Below are positions 36,701 to 45,470 of a DNA stretch of 64,000 nucleotides, one piece after another (the stretch's first letter is position 1; every line of letters begins with the position of its first letter). Position numbers and translations under genes: made by a program. The stretch is from assembly GCA_009363875.1 (NCBI GenBank), contig CM018680.1, positions 63,089,279 through 63,153,278 of the forward strand, read 5' to 3'. The notes beneath the pieces are model-generated. The model was not told the origin of the DNA and ran no database searches. It worked only from the letters and a program-made list of their open reading frames with translations. This stretch comes from Mikania micrantha. Taxonomy: Eukaryota; Streptophyta; Magnoliopsida; Asterales; Asteraceae.

Positions 36701-39700
36701 AATTTGTATGTAAACAAATTTCGAATTTGTTATTGAATTTAAATTCGAATCGAATATGAATCCTGCTCAAAAATTAAAAATTCGATTTTTTAAACACTCT
36801 TGTTATGCTTTAAAAACAATTTGAACACAATCACATATTTACTCCCAACTATAAATGTTTAACATAACTTCTAGAAGACGATACAGCAACATACCGAAAG
36901 CCCTTCAAATAATTATTAATAAGGACACTCGGAGTGGGAGACGGGACGAGGCCAGGGAAGCCACCACCGAACCGGGGCGGCCGGGAACACCGCGCCCCTG
37001 GTTTCGGCTAGGGGAAAAAGGGGAAGCCATCACCGAATGTTGCCGAGCGTGGGAGAAACAATTTGATATTGGAAAAGTGGGATAAAAAATATGGGAAAAA
37101 GTGTGACGACACCATGCAAAATGAGGAAAAGTGACGTGGTGCTGATGTGGCAATGGAGAAAAGTGGGGAAAAATGGACGACTCCGAGTGGCCTAATACAT
37201 TACAAAGAAATAGATGAAATAATAAAACACACAAGGAAAATAAATAAATCATTACAATTTACTAAAATTAAAATTCAAAATATTCTTAACTAATAAAGGG
37301 TGTGGTCATGAGTCGGTTCCTAGAAGGGTCGGGCATGATAACAATACAAACTGCATTACAATCCCAAAATCATGAGAGAGAAGGTTACGATAGAAATTTA
37401 AACAAAAAAAAATATAAAATAAGATGAAAAGGCAAAAAAGAGTGAGGATATAGTTTTTCAAAAAGATTACTGGTAATTATATGCCTATGTATTATATGAT
37501 TTCGATCATTTGATTCACCACACAAACAACCTTTATTTATATTAATTTTAAAATCATGTGTAGTGGTCACCCCATTTTAATTCCACCCTACCGAAATTTT
37601 CTGTCACATCATTATTTTACTGAAAACCTTAAAACCTCATATTGGTCACCCCACTAAAAATGTGAGAGAGGAGAAAGCCGGGTGTGGGAGGAGGTGAAAC
37701 GGGGAGCGGGAGCCGCTGGCCTCTCCAATTTGATATCGCCGGGAGGGGGCGGTGTTCCCGCCTGGCCTCGTGAAGCCGCCGGATCACGCCCTTCACTCGG
37801 GGTGTGTATTACGGTTTGTCTAATACGATTATTTTATTTTTTTTTCTCTTGTTACCTTATACCAAACACGCTTTTAATGTTTTTAAACTTGAATGTAGGG
37901 TTACATTCTTTGCAGTCCTCTCACGAATAAGTTCATGGATTTCAATTCAAGAATTGAATACGCTCATCGTATGGCACTCATATCGGACGATATTTACGAG
38001 GTGATATGATCTTACTACTTTAATTATATAAAATTGTTGAACTGAATTGCTAAGTTACATGTACGACAATTTAATTTGTAGTCGGCAATAAACAATTGTA
38101 ATGGTAATTATGTGGACACTATTCAAGCCAATTCCGTCTGCAGCAAAAGCCTTCAAAGTTATGAAGAGGTGCGAACTACAAACTCTAGTATCAAAACAAA
38201 TAAACTTTGTGAACATGGTTAATGCTAGAAAATTCAACTTGCAGTGCACAAGCCGTATTAATTTTGACAACATTCTGGAGCCAGTTTTGGATGACGACGA
38301 ATATGATGTAATCTTTCTCACTCTCCCTCCCTCTCCCTATATGTGTACACATATATAAATAGTATCAAATGAAAATTTGATTTTTAATTATTTAAAAACC
38401 AAAAAACCATTGGGTAAGATTAAATGTTAACTCTTAAGGTTATGCGTCTGTACGTGTGTGTCAAATTAGTATAAAATATATTATACTAACCAACACAAAA
38501 TGAGTGTATTTTCATGTCATGTCTAGAATTGATGCCCATAAAAAAAAATATATCAATCACATTTTTCTATACATCGCATAACAACAAAACATCAAGATCT
38601 AGCATGTGTTATTAAACAATATAGTTTAACGATGAAAATTTCGTCACTTCTTGTAGCTGTTGCAGGTTTACATTTGTGATTTGTACTTTTATATACATAT
38701 AGAAAGAAGAGCGAACCAAATTATGATACTCAAAAGACAATAATAATTTAAAAATCCTAAGCACACACTAACCTTGCTTTAGTGATTATGTTCTTCTTGT
38801 TGATTTTAACCCCTATTTTGTTGACGGCGCCAGATGCTTAAGACACAAAGGGAGAGTCTTAGGTCTAAGTGAAAGGCACTTAAAAATCATGGGTTCTTTT
38901 TAAGGATTATAGTATAAATATATCGTATATAAGGGCATTAATGAGACACATTTTAGATTTGTTTTGGGATAGTTTAGGTTGTTTTAGATTGATTTAGGGG
39001 TTGTTTGGTAGCATTTAAATCAGTCTGAATCTAAATGGTTCAGATTCAGACTGTTTGTTTGGTGCAAAAAAAAACTCATCTGAATGGGGTAGAATGTCTG
39101 AACCAAGGTCTGAATGGTTCAGACTTGAGATGGATTCCAAATGGCTTCATGACCACCACCGCAACAGCCCACCGACTGCCACTGCTCCACGACCACCACT
39201 GCCCACCAACCACTACTGCCTCACGACCACCACTGCCACGAAATCACGGCTTTAGGGTTCGAATTGATGACCGCAACCACTGAATCACCAAATCATTGAT
39301 CCATCACCACCACGAACCACAGTTTTAGGGTTCGAGTCATTGCTCCATGACCACCACGAACCACGGTTTTATGTTCAAATCGATGACCTAGGGATGTGGG
39401 TTATGCGATGGTACGATCGAGAGGGATAGACGGTCGAGGGGTGGGAGGGCGACGGTGGTGGCTCGACGACTGCAGATGGAGGCGATGGTGATGGCGTTGA
39501 CGGAGGAGGGGCGAGAGGGCGACAGGTGACGGGCTAGATGAGAGGGGCAAGAGGGGAGACGGTGGGGGCTCTAGGGTTTTGAAAAAAAAATGTTTTTTAT
39601 TTTATATTTACATTCAGATGTTCAACCAAATAGTATTAACCGATTCAACACTTAATGATTCAGACCCTCTTAACCATTCAGGCATTTTAACCATTCAACA

Positions 39701-42700
39701 CTTAATGGTTCACATCCAACCAAACACCCCTTAGGCTTGTTTAAGTCTAGTGTAATTATTTCATGCATGCTTAAATGATTTTTAGGGGGAATTCAATATG
39801 AAAATATATTTGTGTGACTGAAAATGGGCCTTTAGAAGTGAAGCAGCACATGGGTGTTCATCGATTCGGTTAACTGTTTATTCGGTTTGTTCAGTTTTTC
39901 AAAAAAAACATATCCTATCCGTTAACCGAACCGAACCGAATTTATTAAATGGTTATACAAACTGAATACTAATCGAATTCATTTTGGTTCGGTTTCGGTT
40001 ATAACCGAACAAACCAAATTCAAACCGTTTTAACCGAATTCAGTAAACTTCAACCAAATTCTTTATTTTCCCCCAAATTAAGCGTGCAGCAACTCAAAGT
40101 CTCAAACAACTCAACAACCTGCTTGTGTGCATCAACTCAACCCAAAATCCCAAATAATCAAAATCTCATGCTTGTAAAAATAATCCAAAATCAGAATCCT
40201 AATAAAATTTCAAACATAAACCACAATCAAAGTTCAAACATAAATAAGAATCTTGAAAGAGCTGAGAATCAGAGAGAGAGGTTGAGAAGGAGCTGAGACG
40301 TGGATTCAAGTATTCAACGCGAGAGATCTGAGAGAGAGGTTGAGGGGGAAGCATGAATGAGAACCTTTAGGTCTAAAATGGTTGATACAAATTACTAAGT
40401 AACTAACCGAGAGTCCGAGATGGAGGTCAAGGTCGGTGACGGGGCAGAGAGGCAAGCGGCAAGCCGACGATGGTCCAGAAAGGCAAGACCAATGGCACAT
40501 ATGGAGGGGATAAGGGATTCAATCGATACAGAGACTTGAGAGGATGAGAGCAGCGATCGATCTTGAAGTTGAATGTTGAGGGGATAAGGGATTTGGCGGT
40601 AGTGGAGATATCAGATATGGAGACCTAGTGTTTTAATTTTATCATATATAATATATATAAAAATTAATATATTTAACTAAATATTCGGTTTAAATGGATA
40701 ACCGAAAAAACCGAATTAAAAAAAAGGTGTAACCAAAAACCGAACCGAAAACCGAATTCGGAATTCGGTTACGGTTAATAACCGAACCGAAAACCGAATT
40801 CAGATTTCGGTTCGGTTTTTTCGGTTACGGATACGGTTCGGATAACAGTTTTAAACGGTTTTCGGTTATTCTGAACACCCCTAAAGCAGCAGGGTTGCAC
40901 GGTTGCACCTAATGGCCCAAGCGTACACCTTGTGGGCTTTTTATAACAACGGTTATACCGTTCCTCTTTGTAGAAATGTAGTAACGAACACATTGGCTAT
41001 TTGTGTGACTTTGGAAGTTCAAAGCCAAATCAACATTAGGGTTCTCCACTTCAACCCACACAATAGTTTGCTTCAAGTATATTATATACTAAAGCAAGTT
41101 CATTAACACCACACCAATAAAATTTTATATACGTAAGCTCTAGCCTTTTATGATCTTACAATGACATCATGGTCAAGGCCGGCTTATAATATACAGAAAA
41201 GCCCTATCTTTAGGCCTCCAAAATCAAGGGGCCCCAAATTTTTAGGGTAAATCAATTTTTTTTAGTTGTAACGGATTCTAATTGTGGTAAAATTTATAAT
41301 TGTTTTTATATTTGTAATTAATAAGTTTGGCAAAATAGGCGGTCTGAATCAGGATGGGTAACAACCAATATATCATAATAGGTTCGGGTCAGGAGACTAA
41401 TTTCCCAAGAAGATGTAAACACGCACTTTTCATAAAAAACATGATATGAGTTAAGTTACATGTCCACATATAGTGACAAGATGATTTCTTGAAGGTCGAC
41501 AAAGCAAACCCTCTCAACATCTTGAAATTATGTCAAACTTGTAGCAATGAATTATGTCGATTGAAAACACATGTGACTAAGGTCTATTTCCATCATGTAC
41601 ATTTGAGAAACATCAAACATGATAAGTATCTTTCAAGACAATACAATATGTATTGATACTTGAAAGGAGACACAAGAATCTTCATCAGATTAATTGAAAA
41701 CAATTATTACAAAATCTCGTAGTTTGCAAACATAGAGACACGTATTGTGTTAGGTATCACACATGCACACACAAATACACAAAAAAAAGTAGTAAATCAA
41801 CATAAGAGAATTAACTTGGTTTGGTCAGTGTGACATACGTCTACAAGGAGCAACTAGGGTTTGTATTATTATTAGGTGCTTAAGGAATTACAAGTTAAAA
41901 TTGCAATATGGTAAGGAGATACAAATAGATTTCTTACTAAAGTTACAAGCTAAGCCTAACGTGTATGACGACCAATTAGGGATAGCTGGCTATAAGCTTC
42001 CACACATAACATGTTAGTTTGTAAGAGAAAATTATCACACACACACACACAATGTATATACACACATATTAATCATACTTCTAGTTTTAGTGTTAACAAA
42101 AAGTTACTTAATTATGATGAAATAAAAGTGACAAATGAATGACATGATACTTTCCATACTATGTTTTACTTTACATGTTTGCAAATCAAATGAAATTAAA
42201 GCAGCCATTATGATCCTTTTAGATTGGGACTTTGGCTTTAAATGAATGGGGGAACATGGAAGCTGTACAACAAGCCCTCAATGTTCACCAAGTACGTAAT
42301 CAGGTCCTTTTTGTTGTAAAATTACAAGTAGTTTAGCTATATATCATTGCATCTCATTTCATAAATTTTATTATAGGGGATGGTTGGAAAGTTTGAGGAA
42401 ATCAACTCCACCTTACATTACAACCAAGGAAAGAATGACACAATTTGTTATGCTTATGACATCTTTAGTAGTTACTCATATCATAAGAAACTTTCTACTA
42501 AAAGTTGTCGAGCTTTGATATTCAGGTAATGCACCTACGCCCTCCCTCTCAAACTCTTTAACATAATTTCATTGTATTCATTTCATGGGTGGCCCAGGTG
42601 AGGAGCAAACCCAACCTCCGTCCCGGGTCCATTTTTACGGGGCACAAAATTTTCGTTGTATAGTCATACATGCATATAAATTCATTTAAAAGAGAACCAA

Positions 42701-43959
42701 TAAGTTGCAGAGAAATAAAAAGAACTATTTTATAAACGCATGATTTAGTAGGAAATAATTATCTTTAAAGTATAATAAGTTACTTTTATGCCCATTAAAC
42801 TAGGGTGTTCATGAGTTCGGTTCGGTTAACGTTATTCGGTTAAATTTTCAATTTTTTCCCTATCTGAAAACTGAACTAAATTCAGGATGTGGTTCGGTTT
42901 CGGTTAAAACCAAACAAACCGATTAAAAACCAAATAAACCGAATTCAACCGAATAAACCGAGTTCAATCGAATAAACCGATTGTAACCTAATTAAACGGG
43001 TTGAAAACTGAATATACCGATCCAAATAAATTGAATTCAAACTTATATATTATTAATAATATAATAAATTTAGATCGAAATTCAGATTAATGGGTTATCC
43101 GAATAAACTGAACAAACTGAATTAAAAAATTCAAACCAATAACCGAAATTCAGAATTCGGATACGGTTAGAAACTTTACTGAAAACTGAATTTAGATTCG
43201 GATACTGTTAGGAACCGAACTGAAAACTGAATTCAAAGTTTGATTCGGTTTTTTTGAAAACCTGAATTTAATGTTTGAATTGTGTAGGTGCCTTTTTCTT
43301 CGGCTCGTTCTAGGCACCTTAATTCTTAGGGGCATCATTAATTCATTTGATTATATATGTGTTTATTGATTGATAGTGGGGATCATGATTTAACATTTCC
43401 ATACGTTGGCGTTGAGCAATGGATAGCTTCTTTGAATCTTGAAGTTGAAGCACCATGGAAACCGTTCTACGTTGACAATCAAGTTGGAGGGTGAGATAGG
43501 GTTCCATGCACTTGTCAAAGAAATATATGTGTTATTATAACTTGTTTCATATTAACATTTTTGAGTGATTAATTATTTTTATTAAGGTTTTACAACTCGG
43601 GTTTTTCCTTTTTCCTCATGCAGATATCTAACAAAATACGTGTTAAATAATTATTCCTTGACATATGCTACGGTTAAGGTGAGAAACAACCATCACATTT
43701 TGCTCTATGTACTTATTTAATGTAGTATACTACTTTTTAGTTTTAAAAACACTATAGAAGTGAAATCATGAATTTTATGTTGAAATTCTTGAAAATTTGT
43801 ACATTCTGTATAATGTAGTATATGGTACATAAAGGATGTTCTAATGCAATTGAACGTTTACAGGGAGCAGGTCATGTAGTTGAGATTTACAAGCCTAAAG
43901 AAGCTTTTGTATTAGTACAAAGTTGGTTTTCTTCGCAAGCCCTTTCAAGCGATTCTTAG
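22452..43959 (+). CDS. Serine carboxypeptidase-like protein (SCPL, peptidase family S10), 14 exons
   Basis: Exons: 22452-22576, 33577-33719, 35446-35507, 35597-35719, 36062-36164, 36293-36330, 37899-38000, 38082-38168, 38245-38307, 42223-42291, 42377-42525, 43377-43490, 43624-43678, 43864-43959. All introns are GT-AG, phases join without a stop, and the total is 1,329 nt or 442 residues, normal for the family. A hydrophobic secretion signal (residues 1 to about 18) is followed by LPGYVGDLPFKLETGY, GGPG at 75-78, FIDMPAGTGFSYA, the nucleophile S170 in GISYSG, D359 in SGDHD and H415 in GAGH. Plant SCPLs are vacuolar or secreted peptidases, or acyltransferases using glucose esters. Oddities: Ala79 replaces the usual Cys of GGPGC, Ile169 replaces the Asp/Glu before the nucleophile, and Leu replaces Cys after ILEP. 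These could alter substrate recognition. Intron 1 is about 11 kb because of transposons. Expression is not shown by sequence. Confidence 0.9.
22602..22842. repeat. Small foldback in SCPL intron 1
   Basis: About 240 bp whose ends pair: 'ataactacatcttattactttggggtcc' (22,645-22,672) against 'cctcaaaataataagatgtaattat' (about 22,785-22,810). It ends 'aataaggaagggtta', a word shared with the family A palindromes. Confidence 0.6.
22861..23315. mobile_element. Palindromic foldback MITE (family B), 455 bp
   Basis: Almost the whole element folds back on itself about a centre near 23,090: AAGCGCCGAGCCATTTTTTT on the left pairs with AAAAAAATGGCTCGGCGCTT on the right, and TTTGTCGACGATGTAACAAA pairs with TTTGTAACATCGTCGACAAA. 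It is flanked by TATATA. A truncated relative is at 32,412-32,655. Confidence 0.8.
23812..24250 (-). mobile_element. Palindromic foldback MITE (family A), 439 bp
   Basis: It starts TAGGGGAAGGATCAAATGTT and ends ...GGAACCATCCCCTA, embedded in (TA)n. Its two halves are near-perfect inverted repeats, with TAACCCTTCCTTATTG at the left and CAATAAGGAAGGGTTA at the right. It is the same family as 55,131-55,579 and 61,237-61,685, in the opposite orientation. Confidence 0.85.
24328..24498 (-). mobile_element. SINE (family 2), 171 bp
   Basis: It is flanked by a perfect 13-bp duplication TTCTTTTGATAAG (24,315-24,327 and 24,499-24,511). On the minus strand it shows an A-box-like 'gacctagtgataagag' and a B-box-like AGGGTTCAAAGC, and ends in a short T run. 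It inserted into the duplicated promoter region of exon 1b. Confidence 0.75.
24792..24916 (+). other. Alternative first coding exon 1b of the SCPL gene
   Basis: It has the same length (125 nt), same phase and same donor (CCGG|GTAC) as exon 1 at 22452-22576. It encodes MIRCILIFLFFQACLTLKS and then ...LSGYVGDLPFKLETG, so it could splice to exon 2 at 33577 and give an equivalent precursor with a different signal peptide. Its upstream 300-400 bp are also a copy. It may be a true alternative promoter or a fossil of a local duplication; transcript data would decide. Confidence 0.7.
25165..25250 (+). pseudogene. Third, decayed copy of SCPL exon 1 (1c)
   Basis: 'ttcagttgttagaagacttc', 'tggatatgtcagtgat' and 'cttcctttcaaattgtaaac' match exon 1b, but extra bases shift the frame and LET is replaced by a stop (TTGTAAACT). 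There is no start codon, so it cannot act as a first exon. Confidence 0.75.
25903..26165 (+). mobile_element. tRNA-derived SINE (family 3) in SCPL intron 1
   Basis: An A-box-like 'tagcctactggttagggc' (about 25,916) and a canonical B-box GGGTTCGAGTCC (about 25,960) are followed by a SINE body ending GTTCAAAAAAAA. The flanking duplication is ATCTCATTGATG(T/C)C (25,889-25,902 and 26,166-26,179), 14 bp with one mismatch. The 61-codon frame at 25,956 is inside the SINE and not a gene. Confidence 0.88.
26434..26973. mobile_element. Tourist-like (PIF/Harbinger) element, 540 bp
   Basis: The left GACTATCCACAGCGGTCACC and the inverted right GACTTGCCACAATAGGCACC are terminal repeats, flanked by TTA on both sides (26,431-26,433 and 26,974-26,976). 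Direct repeats 'caccccactgaaa' lie near the left end. The right third (26,845-26,955) is strikingly GC-rich against the AT background. A short acidic-coding-like stretch near 26,620-26,670 may be a remnant of Harbinger ORF1. Confidence 0.85.
27412..28757. mobile_element. Foldback element with a central minisatellite
   Basis: Left-arm text 'agtaaaaaggatgag..tgtgagaag' pairs loosely with right-arm 'cttctcacacttttc...ctttttact', and both ends abut TATATA. Between the arms, at about 27,500-28,260, lies a degenerate tandem array built on 'ttcaggtcattgtgtaatat' in units of roughly 40-60 bp. Confidence 0.6.
27500..28260. repeat. Degenerate minisatellite, core CATTGTGTAATAT
   Basis: At least 15 imperfect copies of (T)CATTGTGTAAT or CATTGTGTTTTA alternate with 'gttcaggt' or 'cttcagat'. 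No coding. It lies inside the element at 27,412-28,757. Confidence 0.75.
28762..29080. mobile_element. Foldback MITE (family E), about 320 bp
   Basis: It begins 'gagatcaaataataactcattcttaa' and ends with the approximate complement 'ttaagagtaaattattatttga'. Internal 'tcaccgttt' and 'acaacgatgtaaac' words are shared with 31,826-32,205. A long (TA)n run follows at 29,082-29,110. Confidence 0.65.
29080..29110. repeat. (TA)n microsatellite
   Basis: Uninterrupted TA run between MITEs. Similar runs at 30,722-30,757, 55,096-55,125 and 61,205-61,234 adjoin foldback elements, probably their insertion targets. Confidence 0.9.
29579..30340. mobile_element. Tourist-like MITE (TTTGGTA family), 762 bp
   Basis: The left AGGGCTGTTTGGTAGGGTCT and the inverted right GGGGTGTTTGGTAGGGTCT are terminal repeats; TTA flanks (29,576-29,578 and 30,341-30,343). 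The GC-rich core at about 29,930-30,130 holds short frames on both strands with 'gtcggagataaggatcg' repeated twice. This is probably captured or expanded DNA, not a gene. Confidence 0.8.
30756..31805 (+). mobile_element. Foldback MITE (family C), about 1.05 kb
   Basis: It starts TAGGGCATAAAAAATAACCC and ends ...TTTCATTCCCTA, between (TA)n tracts. It is an inverted-orientation copy of 20,269-21,334. The centre repeats 'gtgatgtaatttacattgac' and its complement several times and can form a long hairpin. No ORF. Confidence 0.85.
31826..32205. mobile_element. Foldback MITE (family E), about 380 bp
   Basis: 'aaccaactcttaaagcaata' at the left and the complement 'ttgttttaagagtggtt' at the right; 'acataatatcaccg'-like and 'tttatgagtttg(t/c)gaaaat' words appear on both arms. 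A more intact relative of 28,762-29,080. Confidence 0.7.
32412..32655. mobile_element. Truncated family B foldback
   Basis: It matches the right half of 22,861-23,315 ('tgggtcggcgctttttt', 'aatgatgttacaaaa'-like words, 'ttttatacatgccct'), while the left half is mostly missing, so it cannot fold fully. Confidence 0.65.
33223..33461 (+). mobile_element. tRNA-derived SINE (family 1) just upstream of SCPL exon 2
   Basis: Same family as 10,590-10,848. B-box-like GGGTTCAAATCC, body with 'tttctcctggggtggttg', tail GTTCAAAAAAAA. Flanking duplication GGTAGYGTTYGAG (33,210-33,222 and 33,462-33,474) with two mismatches. It ends about 115 bases before the exon 2 acceptor. Confidence 0.85.
34317..34459 (+). 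pseudogene. Duplicated SCPL exon 2 (2b) with an in-frame stop
   Basis: A 143-nt copy of exon 2 (33577-33719) lies 740 bp downstream in intron 2, with AG acceptor and GT donor preserved and some flanking intron copied. In the exon 2 frame it has a TAG at 34,369-34,371, and GGPG has become GGLG. Splicing it in, or in place of exon 2, would truncate the protein, so it is a dead or poison exon. Confidence 0.85.
34460..35445. other. Remainder of SCPL intron 2
   Basis: No gene. Contains a local direct repeat 'gattagaatgcatgtcttaa' at about 34,873 and 34,945, and AT-rich filler. Confidence 0.5.
36402..36801. mobile_element. hAT-type MITE in SCPL intron 6, 400 bp
   Basis: It starts TTAGGGTGTTCAGTTTTTTT and ends inverted-similar (AAGAGTGTTTAAAAAATCG). 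It is flanked by GTTATGTT / GTTATGCT (36,394-36,401; 36,802-36,809), an 8-bp duplication with one mismatch. Internal 'aattcgaatt'-type words are repeated. Confidence 0.75.
36923..37192. mobile_element. Tourist-like MITE in SCPL intron 6, 270 bp
   Basis: The left GGACACTCGGAGTGGGAG and the inverted right GGCCACTCGGAGTCGTCC are terminal repeats; TAA flanks on both sides (36,920-36,922; 37,193-37,195). The core is GC-rich. Confidence 0.88.
37565..37830. mobile_element. Tourist-like element fragment in SCPL intron 6
   Basis: 'gtggtcaccccatttta' and 'ggtcaccccactaaaa' direct repeats plus a GC-rich block (37,675-37,800) resemble the element at 26,434-26,973. Clear termini on both sides were not found. 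Confidence 0.55.
38308..38996. other. 5' part of SCPL intron 9
   Basis: No gene or recognisable element. A CT-rich run at about 38,317-38,340 follows the exon 9 donor. Confidence 0.5.
38997..39730. mobile_element. Tourist-like MITE (TTTGGTA family) in SCPL intron 9, 734 bp
   Basis: GGGGTTGTTTGGTAGC at the left and ...CCAAACACCCC at the right; perfect TTA flanks (38,994-38,996 and 39,731-39,733). The core repeats 'cacgaccaccac' and 'tagggttcgaRt' several times, and open frames there follow these repeats. Confidence 0.85.
39849..40883. mobile_element. hAT-type non-autonomous element in SCPL intron 9, 1,035 bp
   Basis: Ends CATGGGTGTTCA and (inverted) TAGGGGTGTTCA; perfect 8-bp duplication AAGCAGCA (39,841-39,848; 40,884-40,891). 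Subterminal regions are filled with AACCGAACCGAA / TTCGGTTCGGTT words on both sides. The core at 40,085-40,620 is non-repetitive and of unknown origin. Confidence 0.92.
40892..42222. other. 3' part of SCPL intron 9
   Basis: No gene. A short 'ggggccccaaatttt' remnant lies at about 41,230 and a (CA)n run at 42,034-42,050. Confidence 0.5.
42808..43265. mobile_element. Partial hAT-like element in SCPL intron 11
   Basis: The left end TAGGGTGTTCATGAGTTCGGTTCGG resembles the ends of 39,849-40,883, and the body is rich in AACCGAAT/ATTCGGTT words. The right terminus is not recognisable. Confidence 0.6.
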
Positions 43960-44042
43960 TTCACTCATTTAATTACTGGATCCATCATTATTGTAGTCAT
44001 GTTCTCTTGTGTTTCGGTTCTTGTGTGTTGGTTCATCTAGCT

Positions 44043-44450
44043 CATTTGGTGTCTACACCTAAGATACCATCATATGTGTTTCTACTATAAGTTCTTTTCT
44101 ACTAGAACCATAAACGCTAGTATCAAAACACGTGAACTTCGTATACAATGCTAGAAAATTCAACATGCAGTGCACAAAGCCGAACGTACATTCTAGATCC
44201 ATATTTTTATAAGGGCGAATGTGATCTCCCTCTCTCTCTTGACACACCCACATATACAACACACCATCGTATGTGTTTCTACCATAAGTTCTTTTCTAAT
44301 CAACTCTGTTTGCAAAAAAAATTTCTTAAAAGTTATGAAGATGCGAGAACTAAACACTATTATTGATGAACTACTAGGAATCGTCTTTGCAATCCATAAT
44401 CAAGAAATCAAAAACAGAAGAACAAGAACAAGAAAGTACCTATGTTTTTG
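44043..44450 (+). pseudogene. Fragments of SCPL exon 8/9 region, downstream of the gene
   Basis: 44,105-44,235 matches the intron 8 to exon 9 region at 38,180-38,310 ('ctagtatcaaaaca', 'atgctagaaaattcaac.tgcagtgcacaa'). 44,325-44,360 matches the end of exon 8 ('aaagttatgaaga'). A block of about 220 bp containing 'atgtgtttctac.ataagttcttttcta' occurs twice. There is no coherent frame, so these are rearranged exon debris after the last exon. Confidence 0.7.
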
Positions 44451-44635
44451 ATAATATGTTCGAGCATTTATAGACAACATAGTTGTGTTTATATAACCCT
44501 AATCACAATTACAAAGATTCCAATTTGACATATATATTACATCCTTAAACTTATTACATATACTCAATTTGACATAAAAAACATACTTTGTATAAAATAC
44601 TTTTTTGACCCATTAAGATGTTTAAGGGACAGTTA

Positions 44636-45251
44636 ATTTGGGTCTGAATGCGTTTGAATATGAAAGGTTCAGATTCAGACTGTTTGTTTTGTGAAAAAAC
44701 ACACTTGAATGGGTAAAAATGTCTGAACTAAGGTCTAAATCATTGATACTTGGAAAGTGGTCTGAACCATTCAGACTTGGAAAGACGTCTGAATGAGAAG
44801 AGAAAAGGGTCTGGGAAGAGGGCGACGACCGCCACTCCACCGCCGCTCCACCGACGACCAAAGCAACCAATGATGTCCCCGAACAAAGGCAACCGAGGGG
44901 GAAGACGATATGTGATGAACGACGAAGATGAGGCTGGCAAAGGCGATCGAAGGCAAAGACGCGGGATACCGACGTCTGCGATGAACGACGTCTCTAACCT
45001 AGTTCGATCGAAGGCGAATACGATGTTGACAATAACGAATATCAACAGCGAATGCCAACGGCGAAGAGGACGATGAAGATGTCGATGGGGGTGGCTGAAA
45101 TTTAAGGTTTCGTCTTGGTATTTTGTATTTTGATTTTGATGCTAAACCAAACAATATAACCAGTTCTGCACTTAACGATTATGATCCTCTTAACCATTCA
45201 GGAATTTTATTCATTCAACATTTAATGATTCAAACATTATAAAATGAGCCC
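44636..45251. mobile_element. Tourist-like MITE (TTTGGTA family), 616 bp
   Basis: TAA flanks (44,633-44,635; 45,252-45,254) and arms built of 'tctgaa..gtctgaa' and 'aaccattcag' words like its sisters. Left GGGACAGTTAATTTGGGTCT, right ...AAAATGAGCCC. The GC-rich core at 44,800-45,090 is open on both strands but has no domain. Confidence 0.75.
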
Positions 45252-45284
45252 TAACTTGAGTTGACAATTACTAATGCGAACAAT

Positions 45285-45470
45285 ATCAAAACAAATAAAC
45301 TTCATGAACATGATACAATGCTAGAAAATTTAACTGCATAAGTCGTATAAATCTTGCAAACATTCTGGATTCATTTGTATGAGGGCGAATGTGATGTAAT
45401 CTCCCCCTCCCTCACTCACTCTCTCTCTCTCTCTATGCACACATATAAAACACACACCATATATATAACG
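45285..45470 (+). pseudogene. Second downstream fragment of SCPL intron 8/exon 9
   Basis: 'atatcaaaacaaataaactt', 'atgctagaaaatttaactgc' and 'cattctgga' follow exon 9 order, and after it comes the same 'gaatgtgatgtaatct' and CT-rich tail as at 38,300-38,340. Frame not maintained. Confidence 0.7.
45414..45446. repeat. CT-rich microsatellite
   Basis: 'ctcactcactctctctctctctct', at the tail of the exon 9 fragment; a shorter CT-rich run follows the authentic exon 9. Confidence 0.8.
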
